Source: Anisodus tanguticus
Lineage: Eukaryota; Streptophyta; Magnoliopsida; Solanales; Solanaceae
Assembly (NCBI GenBank): GCA_034509755.1
Contig: CM067546.1
Span: 12,302,970 to 12,366,969 of the forward strand
Direction: 5' to 3'
Length of the DNA stretch: 64,000 nt
Within the stretch, counting starts at the first letter, position 1, and the number at the start of each line of letters is the position of its first letter. Below the pieces are notes generated by a model. It did not search any database, had not been told where the DNA came from, and saw only the letters and a list, made by a program, of their open reading frames with translations. The translations under genes were made by a program, and so were the position numbers. Shown here in pieces: positions 49,519-61,639 of the stretch.

Positions 49519-50545
49519 ATTCTGGGGACCGCTCGAACTAAACCATGTTCCTCTACCTCTATCCCTACCCGCCAGTGCCTGTGTACCCTGCCCCGAAGGG
49601 CATACTGATAAAGAAGAAGCTGCCACAGATCCAGTCGGTTGTGCCATACTGCACCCACCTCTCATCGGATAGTGACACTGCCCAAAATGAGTCCTACCAC
49701 ATCGACCACAATTTGGCATCGGTGGCCTCGGCTGACTAGATTCCTCTCTATACTGCGGGGATGATGCCCACGAACTCTGACCCTGAACAGAATAAGTGGC
49801 TTGGTAATGATGTTGGCCCTGAAACTGCGATGGTGCACTAGTCGTCGGGTACGATGGGTGCCTAGGAAACTGAGGTCTAAATCCACCTCGAATCTCCTAT
49901 GTATCACCTGCAGACCAGGCTCTCTTATGCTGACCCCTATCATGCTCTCGACTAGCTCACTATTGCCTGTTATGGTCCTCTAGATTATGTGCATAGGCCT
50001 GAATGCGGGAGATGTCCATATTCAGATTTAACGAAGCTGTCGTGCACTCATTCACCAAGTGTGACCCCAAACCATTAACAAACTGATGTACTTCGGTCGC
50101 TCATATCATCAATAATCATTGGAGCATACCTGGCCAAGGAGTTGAACAACATACTATATTCTCTAACACTCATATCACCATGCTCCAACTGTAAGAACCT
50201 ATCGTCTGGCTATCGAAGCTCAACCAGTAGTAACTGCTGTAAAAATACTTCGGAGAACTCCTTCCAGCCTAAGGGTGGGGCTTGAGGTCCCCGAGTCTGT
50301 TCCCAAGTCTCAAACCATGTCACGGCCACATCCTGCAATCTATAGGAAGCCAACTCTACTGTCTCAGCATTCATTTCATGCATAACTCGTAAGGTTCGAT
50401 CTATCATATCTAGAAAAATATGTGGGTCCGCATTGGGATTTGTCCCGATAAATACTAGAGGGTCTAGGTTAACAAAGTGTCGAACTCTCGCACTCACAGC
50501 CTTATCAACAACACTAGAAGTCTGATGCTGGGCCTGAGAGGCCAC
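49519..50545 (-). pseudogene. Gypsy 2 gag, truncated
   Basis: Starts MASQAQHQTSS and carries NLDPLVFIGTNPNADPHIFL, RVMHEMNAETVELASYRLQD and FSEVFLQQLLLVELR, a gag capsid. After frame changes it reaches MPNCGRCGRTHFGQCHYP, but the second zinc knuckle is deleted before AQPTGSVAASS. It ends at SSSGPQN. The last frame runs on without a stop across the MSH5 promoter and start codon to 49246. Confidence 0.85.
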
Positions 50546-50973
50546 TAGTCAAGTCAACAGTTGCATCGCGCTTCACATATCCAGATCCTGATCAAGGGGA
50601 AACTAGAGGAGGAATCGAAAGTACAACAGCTCCCCCTATCCTTCTGGAGGGGGTAGGGGTTGGAGGCCTAAGATACTGCCTCATCTTGGTGCTCTTGTCT
50701 CCCCGGGTCAGCTGGTGGTGCTTGACTTGCACCCTATCCCACCTCTCATGTCGTCTAGTAGCAACAGGCATAACGAAGAACATAAACAAGATGAGGATTA
50801 CGAGTACACACTTATAATTTAGCACTATCACACGATCTAGATCAGGAAGAAAAGTAACCATCCTAAATATTTTGTAGCTTCCTGCTTGTAAGTGTGGTGT
50901 ACAACACACTCATAAACAAGACTCTACTAGATACGACTTGGAGGCTCCCCATGACAGACTCTGATACCAAGTT

Positions 50974-51078
50974 TGTCACACCCCAACCTTGAAATATGAA
51001 ATATTGTGCCGACAAGGCCCCCAAATAACCATATACTACAAGACTTAATGATAAACTGCATGCAGAAGAATCCCAACA

Positions 51079-51138
<60 letters not shown>

Positions 51139-51450
51139 AGAGATGTCCATGGCTGACAAGGCCACTAGATAAGTATACTATTAACAAAAAAGGCTGATAA
51201 GGCCCCGACATACCAACATCCACTATACACAAGTTTGCAATCCTCTAAGAGTAATATATACATACCAACAGGTCAAGACAGGACCCCGCCATACACCAAA
51301 ATACTAGTAGCATGTATAACAGTACCTAAGGACCCCTATACTATAACGCCGAGAGAAGGGAGTGCAACAATAACAGATGAGTAGATCACCTACTGAGGAG
51401 GAGCGTCGCTCTTTCTATCTGCACCTGCATGCATGAACCTCTGCCTCATG
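50974..51450 (-). repeat. Gypsy 2 5' LTR (outer border uncertain)
   Basis: The inner end TGACA (50978-50974) is set by the primer site. It contains the compound microsatellite at 51081-51143. Transcription from it would run toward MSH5. Confidence 0.5.
51081..51143. repeat. Compound microsatellite (AT)n(AC)n(AG)n
   Basis: About 20 AT units, 7 AC units and 4 AG units in a row, within the gypsy 2 LTR. Likely polymorphic. Confidence 0.95.
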
Positions 51451-53945
51451 TCTCCTTTGTGAGCTCTATTAAGTTTGGTATAGTATTTGTCAAATTTGAA
51501 TCATGATAACATGTATGATCTGTGTATAACTGTACAAAAATCATGTGGAGGACAACTTTTTGTATGTCATAGTGCTACTTTGTCTAGTTTGTTTGTTTTA
51601 ATTTCCCCCCTTAGCCATGTTATCCATGTTATGCATAAATGCATTTACCTATACTAGTCTAGTATTTAGTAAAGTCTCTCCTTGTGTTTTCAATTAGCCA
51701 ATTATGTGTGATGAATGCTTAGGGGAGATTGATTGCATCTTCTTCACGTGTGTCCTGTTGCTATTACCTTCAATAAGCTCATTCACCTAATTTCAATGCA
51801 TATTTAGGTAAAGAAATAAAGGACTCTAAATTCTTGTGTTAGTTGTCGTATACTTTCCAAAACTAGGACTTGCATTTGTGCATTTTTCTTATGTTCTCAA
51901 TCCATGTAGAACAGGTAATGCTAGGAATATACTGACAGCATGCCTATCTTCCTCTGCTTGTATCAATCAGGCAATACGTACAACATCAATATGGCATCTT
52001 GTTTTAGGCATCATGTATTTAGACCATTGGTTGAAGTGATAAGTACTTGAACAATCATCTAATTAGGTGTCTTTTCACTATTTTAGTTTTCTGCATATTT
52101 GACTAGATTATTAAGTAAATTTCGATGAGATTATTGTGTTATGGAATTCTTCACATATGTCTTGTTTATCTGCTTAATTTAATGTTGTTAATCTTAATAA
52201 TGAACCTTGCTTTTATGTTTGTTAGTGTTGAGTTAAGAATCACTGCAAGAGGATAATATAAACATGTTCCTTCTTTTTCTGGCAAATTTGTTCCCTTCTC
52301 TTTCTTAGTACTCAGTATGTGCTGATATACACTCAGGTGTACAGCCTCCATGCCAAATATACTTAGTATATATGGTACACAATGTGCATATACCTATGTC
52401 TATATCATATGAGAGTTCAAATGAGTCATGAGTAACTGGTCTAGGCCCATTAGCATTGACTTTCCTTTTCGTTTTCATATTAAGCCTTATATTAGCGACT
52501 GTGTTTGGCCCATCTGTATATCTGCTCTTGCATAACTGACAACAATATCTTTAAATATGGTCCGGACCCAATTAAGTGTTTCTTTCCTTCCTTTCTAAAA
52601 AATATGTCTAAAATATGGGTCTGCCTAATGATTACTACATAGTCTTTAATTTTTTTTAATACACTTGTCTTTCTAAATTAATGAATAATATGTGTGTAAT
52701 TCTTTAGCTTATTTGCACTTAATTAGATAATTATAGATGCCTTCTAACATGGCCTTTGTTTTTTCCTCTTCCTTTCTGCTGCCGAGACACATCGAGACAT
52801 GCCTTTTTGGGCATGACACCAGCCAGTTGGGCTAAGGCCCAACTAAATCCTATTGATCGAGTCCGCATAACATGTAGTCGCGCATCTGAAGGCCCAACTA
52901 TGGGTGAAAATAGTAACTGGTGGGCTTAGGTAGGCCCACCAGCCTAAACTCAATCTCTTTCAATTTTTTATTTGTAATATATATGTATTATGTGTAATAA
53001 AAATACTTTGTATATTATTGGAACCCCTATAGTTACAAATCTAGGATAGGCAAACGATACGTACATCGTTTAGTTAGAATCTCCAACAAATGATTTCAAA
53101 AGGACTAATAAGGGTTTGGACGTCCTTTTGGACTTCAAAAATAACTTTAAAAACTGAATTGGGCCTGGATTTGAACAAAAGAAAATGGGTTGGGCTGAAT
53201 TAAAATGGACTATACGTTGCTGGACTTTGTTTAAGAATGCTAAATGGGTTGTTTTATTTAAAGGAAAACGTAATTGAAATGTTAAACAAAAATTGGGATT
53301 TCAAAAGCTCGTCTTCAAGGTTGATAAATTGGGCTAAATTTTACATTTCTTTGGATTGTTTTTGGGCTGAGCCCAACTCAAATAATTTTTAAAACAAAGA
53401 CCAAAACATTTCTTGGACTTGAGTTAGATATGAGCTTTGGAACATTATAGACTACCTTGACTTTGGGATATAGCATGAGAAAAAAAAGAAAATTGTTTTT
53501 TCTTCTATTCTTTCAAAGAGAACCCAAACTCGTCATTACAAATGGATTACACTCTTTCGAACTTTTAAAAGATTTTCAAGATATGCAAGTGATATGGGAC
53601 AATTTATTGGGCTAATATTGGAGTTCTACTCAAATTAATCTTTGAGTGTTCTTAGTCTGAAAATAAGTTGACTAAATTACCCCATGCAAACCAGTTTTGG
53701 CGGAAGTTAACTCTTTTGTTTTAAAAAACCTTCGAGTTTGAAGTAAATGAATGACAAAAATTTTGCGGGGATTTAAACACTTTTAAGCAATTCATATCAT
53801 TTAAACATGCTATAGAACCCAAAATTCAACCGTATTCTACGGATCTTTAATACCGGGATGTCTGACATCTTCTCCGGGGGGATCACCAGAACCCTTACCT
53901 TATAGTGCCCCATAAGCCTACTCCCAACGCGATAATGAGGTTCTT
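51451..53945. other. AT-rich DNA, possibly LTR of a Tat-type element
   Basis: No gene. Phrases such as GGCAAACGATACGTACATCGTT (53048 on, shown in part) and CTTCTCCGGGGGGATCACCA (53869 on) remind me of plus-strand Tat/Ogre LTR and leader sequence, and the ORF1-like relic follows. Without a second LTR this stays a guess. Confidence 0.3.
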
Positions 53946-55167
53946 ATCCCTAGCTAGCGTCGATTGGATATTCGGCCTGACCGTCGCCTTTAGGGATCTT
54001 TACAATAGATTTGGGTCTAAACAGGGATACATAGAACACTCCGTAGAATTATGATCCTATGCCAATTGAGAAGCCACCCGAGCCCTTGCTATATGCCTTA
54101 TAGTAACCATGGTATTTCCCAAAGACCGGCACCAAGTCATAGATTCTCGGGTCATTTTCGTCACCCATGCTATCTTTCATGGCATAACCACAAATGGGGA
54201 AACCAAGTAATACGACTTATTCCTATTCATCCTAACCGATATATACTGAGCCTTAGGTCAATGCCGAAACCTACATAGGTACTTCCAAAGGTGCAACTTT
54301 CTAGTGCAGTGGATCATCAAAAATCTCCACAAAACTGAGGGTCCATCATATCGAAATCTGAAACGTAAGAAAGATAACCTCAAAGTCACTTACCCAAATT
54401 TTGGGAACCAAACCAAAGAGGGGTAGGATTTTATTTTTTCTAGGCTCCTAGAGTACAACATCCAATGGAGATTTCCCGACATTATAACTGAAACCATACT
54501 TGTGAGAGGTAGAAAATGCTCTTTCCTACCACTTATGGGGATCCGTGGAATCCGACCATACACATCTATTAAGGTCCTAAGACAGTTCGGAAGGAGACAA
54601 GTAATACCACAAGTAGGGAACATGGGGGAGTACGTGCTCGACTACAAAAGAGATAGGATCGGAAGGGTTGCTAACATCATCTGAGAGTGAAATGGTCGAA
54701 TCAAGTGGGGTTCACATACTCTAGATGAGGATGTCTTCCGCCCAGGTTTTGTTCAAGGCTACGTAGATTGATTGACAACATATTTTCAAGGCACCCTTAC
54801 ACTGGGGCCTAACCGCTATCAATGTACCCATGACCGGGATTCAAAAGCCGAGGTCAAAGCCCACAACATTCAAAGACAAGTCGATAATCGAGACGCCAGG
54901 TATCTAGAGAAGATGGAGCATGACTAGACCATCATAGCCTGCTTGACCGAGGAGTTAGACTTCACTCACGAGTGTCTAGATGACTTAGATGCTCGCATAA
55001 GGAGAGCCATGGATGAGACTGCACCTATGAACTTCATAGATAAAGGTTACTATGTCGATTCACTATCGCTGTATACTTATCTTCGGATTCATACCGCCCT
55101 TCGAAGGGCCAAGAAAGCTCGGACTGATAGAGCTTCTTCATCCGCCACTAGAAGCGACCTCTTCTGA
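53946..55167 (+). pseudogene. ORF1-like relic (DUF7745/plant mobile domain type)
   Basis: In one main frame with several stops: FGLTVAFRDLYNRFGS, then ALAICLIVTMVFPKDRHQVI, then LFILTDIY and RCNFLVQWIIKNLHK. After a gap come FLPLMGIRGIRPYTSIKVLR and QFGRRQVIPQVGN. The tail (54943-55167) is a charged helix ending RRAKKARTDRASSS. The order matches the DUF7745 or plant-mobile-domain-like protein that Tat-type LTR elements carry near gag; this is recalled, not searched. A decayed host copy is the alternative. Confidence 0.6.
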
Positions 55168-55439
55168 TTTTACTGCTTTATTTATCTTTTGTAACCCCAC
55201 TGGGGAAAGCATATATAATTATGGGGCAATGGCTTTAATCAACATTAAAGTCTAGAATGCACAGTCGTGGCATGATCATGCGCACCACTTGATTCTCTAT
55301 CTGCGGATTAGAGGCCATATCAAGATTTACTTATGCCCTCAATACCTATCGCAAAGTTTCATAGAAATTCATTGCATACAGTACCCTCTGTCTGATATAA
55401 TACATAACAGAATGCCATGGAACCGCTTATGTATAGCTT

Positions 55440-58400
55440 AGCATGATCTTTTGCTGAATAAGTGGTCTTAACTGACAAAAAGTGGGCTAATTCTATAACT
55501 CCGTCAATGATCACTCAGTGAGAATTAAATTTACAATAGGAACAGGGCAAAATTGTGATAAAATCCATACTAATCACTTCCCATTCTCGCGTTGGGAGCC
55601 TCCATGGTTTGAGTTAACCTATCGGGTTTCTAATCCTCTCTATTTCCCTGCTAAATTATGTTATAAATTCGGCAATACTCTTGTCTATATTATTCCACCA
55701 ATAAAGTTGCCCATATCACTATATATCTTAGTCGACTTTGGATTGATAGAATAGCGCAAATGATATGCCTCTATCATAATGTAATTTCGGGGTCCCAGTA
55801 CATTTAGAATACAAAATCCCTTGATATCTCGAGTTCCCACTTTTACTTACCTCAAAGGTTGTTACTCCCTTCTGTTATACTTTCTGCTTAAGCTGTACTA
55901 AAGTAGGATCTTCACCTTGTCATTTATTTACTTCCGCTACTAAGGATGACTATGTTGTATTCTAAATAATAACCCTTCTTTCATCTGAGTCCCAAAATGG
56001 ACCCCCAAACTAGCTAACTGGTGCATTTATCAAGAAATTCTCTTTCCTTTGTTCCCAAATCCATCAGGCTGCCCATAGCTCTATGACTGAGTGCACTGGC
56101 TAAAACATTAACCTTACCTAGATGGTATAGGATGTTTACCTTGAAATCTTTAAATTACTCAAGCCATCATTTTTGTTCCCCACTTAGCTCTTTCTGCTTA
56201 ATGGTGCGCCATAAACTCTTATGGTCTATAGGGTCTCAACATGAATACAATATAGATAATCTGTTGCATGTGAAGCGCGTGCACCACTGCGGTTAACTTT
56301 AATTCATGGGTTGGAAAGTCCTCCTCGTACTTTCTCACTGCCACTAATCGTAAACAATTTCCTTTCCTTACTCATTTTGACACTTGCACTATGCATTTAC
56401 TAATTTATCATAATTTCCAAACATTCTAGAACTTTCGATTTATATAATCTCAAATATTACTCTTGACTCCAATTCTCCATGTCAATATACACGATAGTTG
56501 ATGAGTCATTAACTTATTACCTTATTGGATACATGCAAAATTCTAAAGAACTTGATGTTATAAGGCACTGTTCTATAATATCTTAATTTGATCATTGTAC
56601 TTAGACCAAAACCTCTTCCCTTATCTCTTGGTTAACATTTTCTATCAATTGCACTGGGAAAAGATTCTCTTGCTCTTATTAAACTGCGAGCTCATTACAT
56701 CATATACCTCGTAGAGCTTCCAATTATTTTGAATCATCCATCATAATCCTTACTTGCACTTCACTTTGCCTTTGTTCTAATAATATCACTTTTGAACACA
56801 ATTCTTTAATGCATGTCTTGTATACTTGGCTCAATGAACCCCTTTCGATTGTTTATGTGCTTATATTGAGGTTTACCTACCCTTGCTTCTGTCTGTAATA
56901 CCTTCTAAAGTTATGACTGGGCACATTACAGGTTTGAAACTTCATACGTTTAAATCTAATTTGTAATCTTGTACGATACAATAGCTCATCTGAGTTCTCT
57001 CATCTAGCCATAACTAGGCCCTTCATAAGCCAATTACTAATTGCTCAATCAATTTATCTTCATATCTCAATTCCGAGTAACTTGGGGTTGTGTATTTTGC
57101 CTAGATTTACCCTTTACACTAGTTTCCTGAGTATTGAATGCCCGATTATGTTTGCCAACAATTGGCATCTCTAGCCATGAAGTCCTTACTGTTTCTTCTC
57201 TAACATTATATCTACGCATTATTATATAGTCATTACATGTTTGTAGAGTCTAATTAAAAATTATCTCATCTGCTTCTAACTTTTGTTTCAATCCTCCTGC
57301 CTTTCTATCATAAAGCAACACACATTTCAGCTTGGATAGTTCACTATACCATCTCCCTCACTTAAGAGAATGACTAACACTTTATGTTTTAGGATTCCGC
57401 TTTGGTAGAAGTCAAATTGTTACCTCTTCACCTCTTTTTAATTCTTTGCATCCCTAATGACTTATAATTTGCCTAAGAATAATCTTCCCTTATTAGGGAA
57501 ACTTGAATTATTTGTATACATAGAGTGTTATCCATACATACTAGCGTATTTGTCTTGATGAGATTAACTGCTCACATCAAAGGTCGTTCTTCTGTCATTA
57601 ATCCTTTCATCACTTAATCATTCACTTTTGCTAATATCTTGATGCCAACTTCTGCAGAGATCCTTCGAGTCTCTAACTCAAATTCAATTTGTCTTAGGTT
57701 ACTTCCTGATACTGGTATCCCTATATACATGGCTAAATCGATCCTCTGATAATTCTCTTAAGGTCACCGATTCATCTTACGTAATAAAGACATAATCTTA
57801 TAACTTACACTCCTTTATAATCCAAAAAATTATTTTCTCTTAACCCTTCTTCTACTTAACTACGAACCTTGTCATACTACTATACTTTATCTTATGTTCT
57901 ATAATGATTTCCCCTATCTACTCATAGCGCGTTACTTAGCCTTCTACCAGTCTCTTGCTAATATTAGTATCTCTTACCTTATTCCGGTAAACTCTTATGG
58001 GGCGCTCTTTCGCTTCTAGCTTCCTCTACTTCATCCGACCTTATTGTTTTGGTGACTTAATATTCCTTCTTTACTAGGAACGAGGACACACTAAGGTGGA
58101 TACTTACCCTGTATACAATGATTCCATACCTACCCTCTAATTATTCTAAACCCTCGAGGAATTAGATCTGGTTACCCAATTCTAGGGTACATAACTTATA
58201 TACCTCATAAAGAGGAATTATCAACATATCTGTAATGTTAATAAAAAATGTCATCAAGTCCTAACAATCTGGCCATTACCATGAATTAATCTGACCTTTA
58301 TTAGACTTATAGAAATTCTTTTCTTTTCAAAACAATGTTTGTTGACGCCTAGAAGCCATAAGCTGAAAGTGGTGCTGTTAATATACCTCGTTCGCTATCG

Positions 58401-58845
58401 AACATAATCATAACGTTTGTGTCCCTCTGTCTAAGCTCAAACTATTTACAAGTTTCTCAACTTAGGTACCCCGTACCTCCTATACGTTACCTCTTTTACT
58501 TTCTGAAACTCATACTTTACCTTTTGATTGTCTCGTAATCTTTTCCTGCATAGGTAAAATAGATATTCACGCCTTAACACTCTTAATGCAACTTGCGCAT
58601 TTGGTACACCCATGATCTGATAGAGCCGCACACTTGCTTATCATAACCCGAATTAAAATCGAATGCCTATGACACAACTTTATTGCAAGATCTGGAGTAA
58701 GAAAGAAATATAACCAACTCCTAAATGCCCTGTAGCATCCTGTTCTTAAATGTGGTGCATAACACATCCATAAACATAACTCTTAGGCACGACTTGTAGA
58801 CTCCCTAGGACACGACCTACTTTGATACCAAGTTTATCATACCCC
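55440..58845 (-). mobile_element. Gypsy 3: heavily decayed Ty3/gypsy element
   Basis: At the low end, 55500-55790 aligns by eye with the integrase region of gypsy 1 (CACTTCCCATT, CCACCAATAAAGTTGCCCAT). RNase H-like text lies at 56080-56340. The primer site TGGTATCAAA (58830-58821) and leader lie at the high end, similar to gypsy 2. The middle (56400-58500) is AT-rich and too mutated to place RT, protease or gag. The distance is shorter than a complete element needs, so parts may be deleted. Confidence 0.6.
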
Positions 58846-59300
58846 GAACCAGAGGGACGTGGCTAGCACCCGAGCTTTACTTGCGGAGCACCAACTTATG
58901 TGACTTAACAACATAACTTAACAAAGAAATGGGTTGTCAAGGCCGCCATGATAAATAGAATGAAATGCCAAAAAACAAGCTATGCACATGTACCTAGAAA
59001 AGGGCCAACAAGATCACTATGAAAGTCTATACATCAAAACATACACTGACAAGGCTATACATGACATTTATATGTTATTATTCAGCCAAAATCTAGGCTC
59101 CAATGGGAAATTCCGGAGAGATATATGGACTTCACGGATCCCCCATAAGTAGTTAATCATAATAAAAACTTGGCATCCTATATACGAGATGATAAAAGTA
59201 CTTGTCTTATGTATTGCATTTATATCATACATACATATGCCATTTCATTGATTATCTGTGAATGAACTTGTATTGGATTGGTGATTCATGACTTGGCTAG
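58835..59300 (-). repeat. Gypsy 3 5' LTR (outer border unknown)
   Basis: The inner end is TATCATACCCC beside the primer site, equivalent to GTCACACCCC in gypsy 2. It runs into the LTR of gypsy 4, which points the other way; I cannot see where one stops. Confidence 0.4.
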
Positions 59301-60020
59301 ATTTCTGGATATTGAAAGGATTGTACCTGCTATTGATACTTGAATTACTGTTGTTGAAATCTTCTGGAAGTAATGACTTAAGTGATTATGAAATCTTGCT
59401 TAAATAAGGTGATATGTGAAATATGTGAAATATGTGAACTAATCTATGGACTATGTAACATTACTTGGATTATTGAACTGTTAGTATAGGACTACTTGGT
59501 GTCAAGTTGATATTTATCTCTTTTTGCGTATGTTCCATCAGTGTCAGCCTATGATATCTACGGGGGTACGTTCTATACTCATGCTACACTTGTTGCAGTC
59601 TTTTTGGATGCAGATTCAGTGCCTTCTACTAGCTCGAGACCGCGTGGCTGAGTTAGAGTGGTTGATCTCTAGAATTCAGGGTGAGGTAGCAGCTATTTTT
59701 GATATACCCGGGATGCTCTATCTCTCTTTTCAGCCTTTATTAGTATTCGAGAGACATGACAGACAATTAGATTGTGTTGCTTTCCCGTTATTAGATTATG
59801 TATTGTTTTAGAGCTCTAGTATCACAAACTAGATTTTGGGGGTTTGTATTGATGTTTCAGATTTATTTCCGCATTTTATAACATGAGGAAAAGTTATTAA
59901 GTATTTTGTTATACATCCGCATTTCTTTCATATTATACTATTTATTTGGGAAGTGGTTCCGCCTATCGATGGGAATTTATAGGTTCCACAACGATTTCTA
60001 AAAAGGGGTCGTGACAAAGT

Positions 60021-60032
60021 TGGTATCAGAGC
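60021..60032 (+). other. Primer-binding site of gypsy 4 (tRNA-iMet)
   Basis: TGGTATCAGAGC, 5 bp after the LTR end. Same site as gypsy 1. Confidence 0.9.
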
Positions 60033-60199
60033 TTTAGGTTAAACAGTCTTAAATATAAGAGCAATATCTAGTAGAGTCTCGCAGGTTGTTGCGGAGACAT
60101 CCGTACTTATCTTCGAGAGGTTGTGGGACATTTAGGAAATTTTACTTTCTTCATTCCTTTCATGCTAAGTTGAATCAAATTGGTATCTGACCTTTGTTT

Positions 60200-61450
60200 C
60201 TACCCTCTCACAGATAGTGAGAACTCGTGCTGACACAGCGAGGGAGAAGGCACCAGTACTAGCACCTGATGTGCGTAGTCGCGGTAGGGAATGTGAGGTA
60301 GAGTCAGATGAGCAACACCAATTTGGGGTAGGGTACAAAGCGTCAGTTGGGCTCGTGCTATATTAGAGTCCCCTGAGCCATATATTGAGCCTCAGCACGA
60401 GCTACTTAAGGAGGAGAGGGGGCTAGCCCATGTGGGAGAGAGGCAGACTCAAACCCCTGAGTTTCATACTTTCGGAGTTCAGTCAGCGGCGATGTTAGCG
60501 CTCTATATGAATAAGGTTCATGCTCCAAAGTTTGGTCTCTGGCCTCTTGGAGGGACAATTATGACCTGCGATGAGCGGAAGATTTGAGAGCACTTTTCGA
60601 ACATGAAGTCTCCAGTGTTTTATGGTTAGCCCAAGGAGGACACGTATGAGTTCATTGTGAGAAGCCATGAGAGGTTGCATACTCTAGGTATTGTTGAGTT
60701 GCACAAAGTTAATTGTGTATCCCTTAAGCTTTTGGGAGATGTGAAACAGTGGTGGAGGGCTTATGTTGATTGCTTACCCGCGGGGTCACCTCTACCGACT
60801 TAGGTTAGGTTCTATCAAGTTTTCTTGAAGAATTATACTCCTTTAAGCTTACGACTGCACAAGTGTCATGAGTTTTAGAAGATTGAGTAGAGAGGTTCTA
60901 CAGTTGCACAATATGAGACTCGCTTTCATGCCTTATCACGTTATGCAGCACCACTCCTACCTACAGAGGTTGAGCGAGTGAGATGTTTTATTAGAGGCTT
61001 GTGTATTCCACTTCAGTTGGCCACGTTGCAATTGGTAGCCTATGGAGTTTCTTTTGAGATAGTGGTCGAGTATACGAGGATAGTGGAGTCTATGAGGGGC
61101 GGTATGCTCAGATCTGATCCCTATAAGAGGGCGACGCATCATATATAGTTCAGTGGTTCTACTTTCCGTGGTTATGGATAACAGGAGAGATATCAGCAGT
61201 CGTAGCCTAGTAGACCGGTAGCAGCCCTACAAATCACTAATGGTTTCTTTGCATGGCAGAGCAGTTAAAGTGGGGGCCAGTCTTCAAGGGTTCTTAGTCT
61301 TAGTATTCTGACCATAGTGGTTTGGGTTCTTCTATCTTTATTCCTCAACTCTCAGCGGCCAAGTCCTGTTTTGAGTGTGGAGATATTGGGAATTTCAAAA
61401 GAGAGTGCCCAAAACTTATATCGAGTACATCCTGTGCACCTATGACTCCA
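60200..61450 (+). pseudogene. Gypsy 4 gag, broken
   Basis: RTRADTAREKAPVLAPDVRS at the start, then EFIVRSHERLHTLGIVELHK, LLGDVKQWWRAYVDCLP, AQYETRFHALSRYAAPLLP and FIRGLCIPLQLATLQLVAYG, the gag capsid. The knuckle near 61370-61410 is CFECGDIGNFKREC, in which the zinc-binding His is Asn. Several in-frame stops. Confidence 0.85.
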
Positions 61451-61639
61451 GCATAACTATCTAGCGGTGGTAGTTAGGTTAGCCGAGGGGGATCTTAGTC
61501 GGGCCATGGTGGCCATCAATCTGGTCATAGTGGATCCCAGTCAGGGAGATATGGAGCTCGTTCGGGCCGAAGTATCCAACAAGGTACTCAGTCCGATGCA
61601 GTTTATCCTAAGTAGGCCCGAGGTTGAGGCATCAGAAAT

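Larger units (their letters stand above)
49519..51450 (-). mobile_element. Gypsy fragment 2: LTR, primer site and gag, 3' part lost
   Basis: The minus strand reads LTR (about 51450-50974), primer site TGGTATCAGAGTC (50969-50957), about 410 bp leader, then gag to 49519, where homology stops abruptly next to the MSH5 promoter. Protease, RT, integrase and the 3' LTR are missing. The leader is similar to 58590-58830 of gypsy 3. The outer LTR border is uncertain. Confidence 0.8.

Noticed and set aside
49246..49719. 157-codon minus-strand ORF as a separate gene
   Set aside because: Its first half is gypsy gag and its second half is MSH5 promoter and 5' UTR read out of frame.
51081..51143. AT-rich run as an origin or matrix-attachment site
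   Set aside because: A simple compound microsatellite inside an LTR; no support for either role.
53946..55167. An endogenous viral (pararetrovirus) segment
   Set aside because: No movement protein, coat protein or viral RT motif; the visible blocks fit a plant-mobile-domain-like ORF better.
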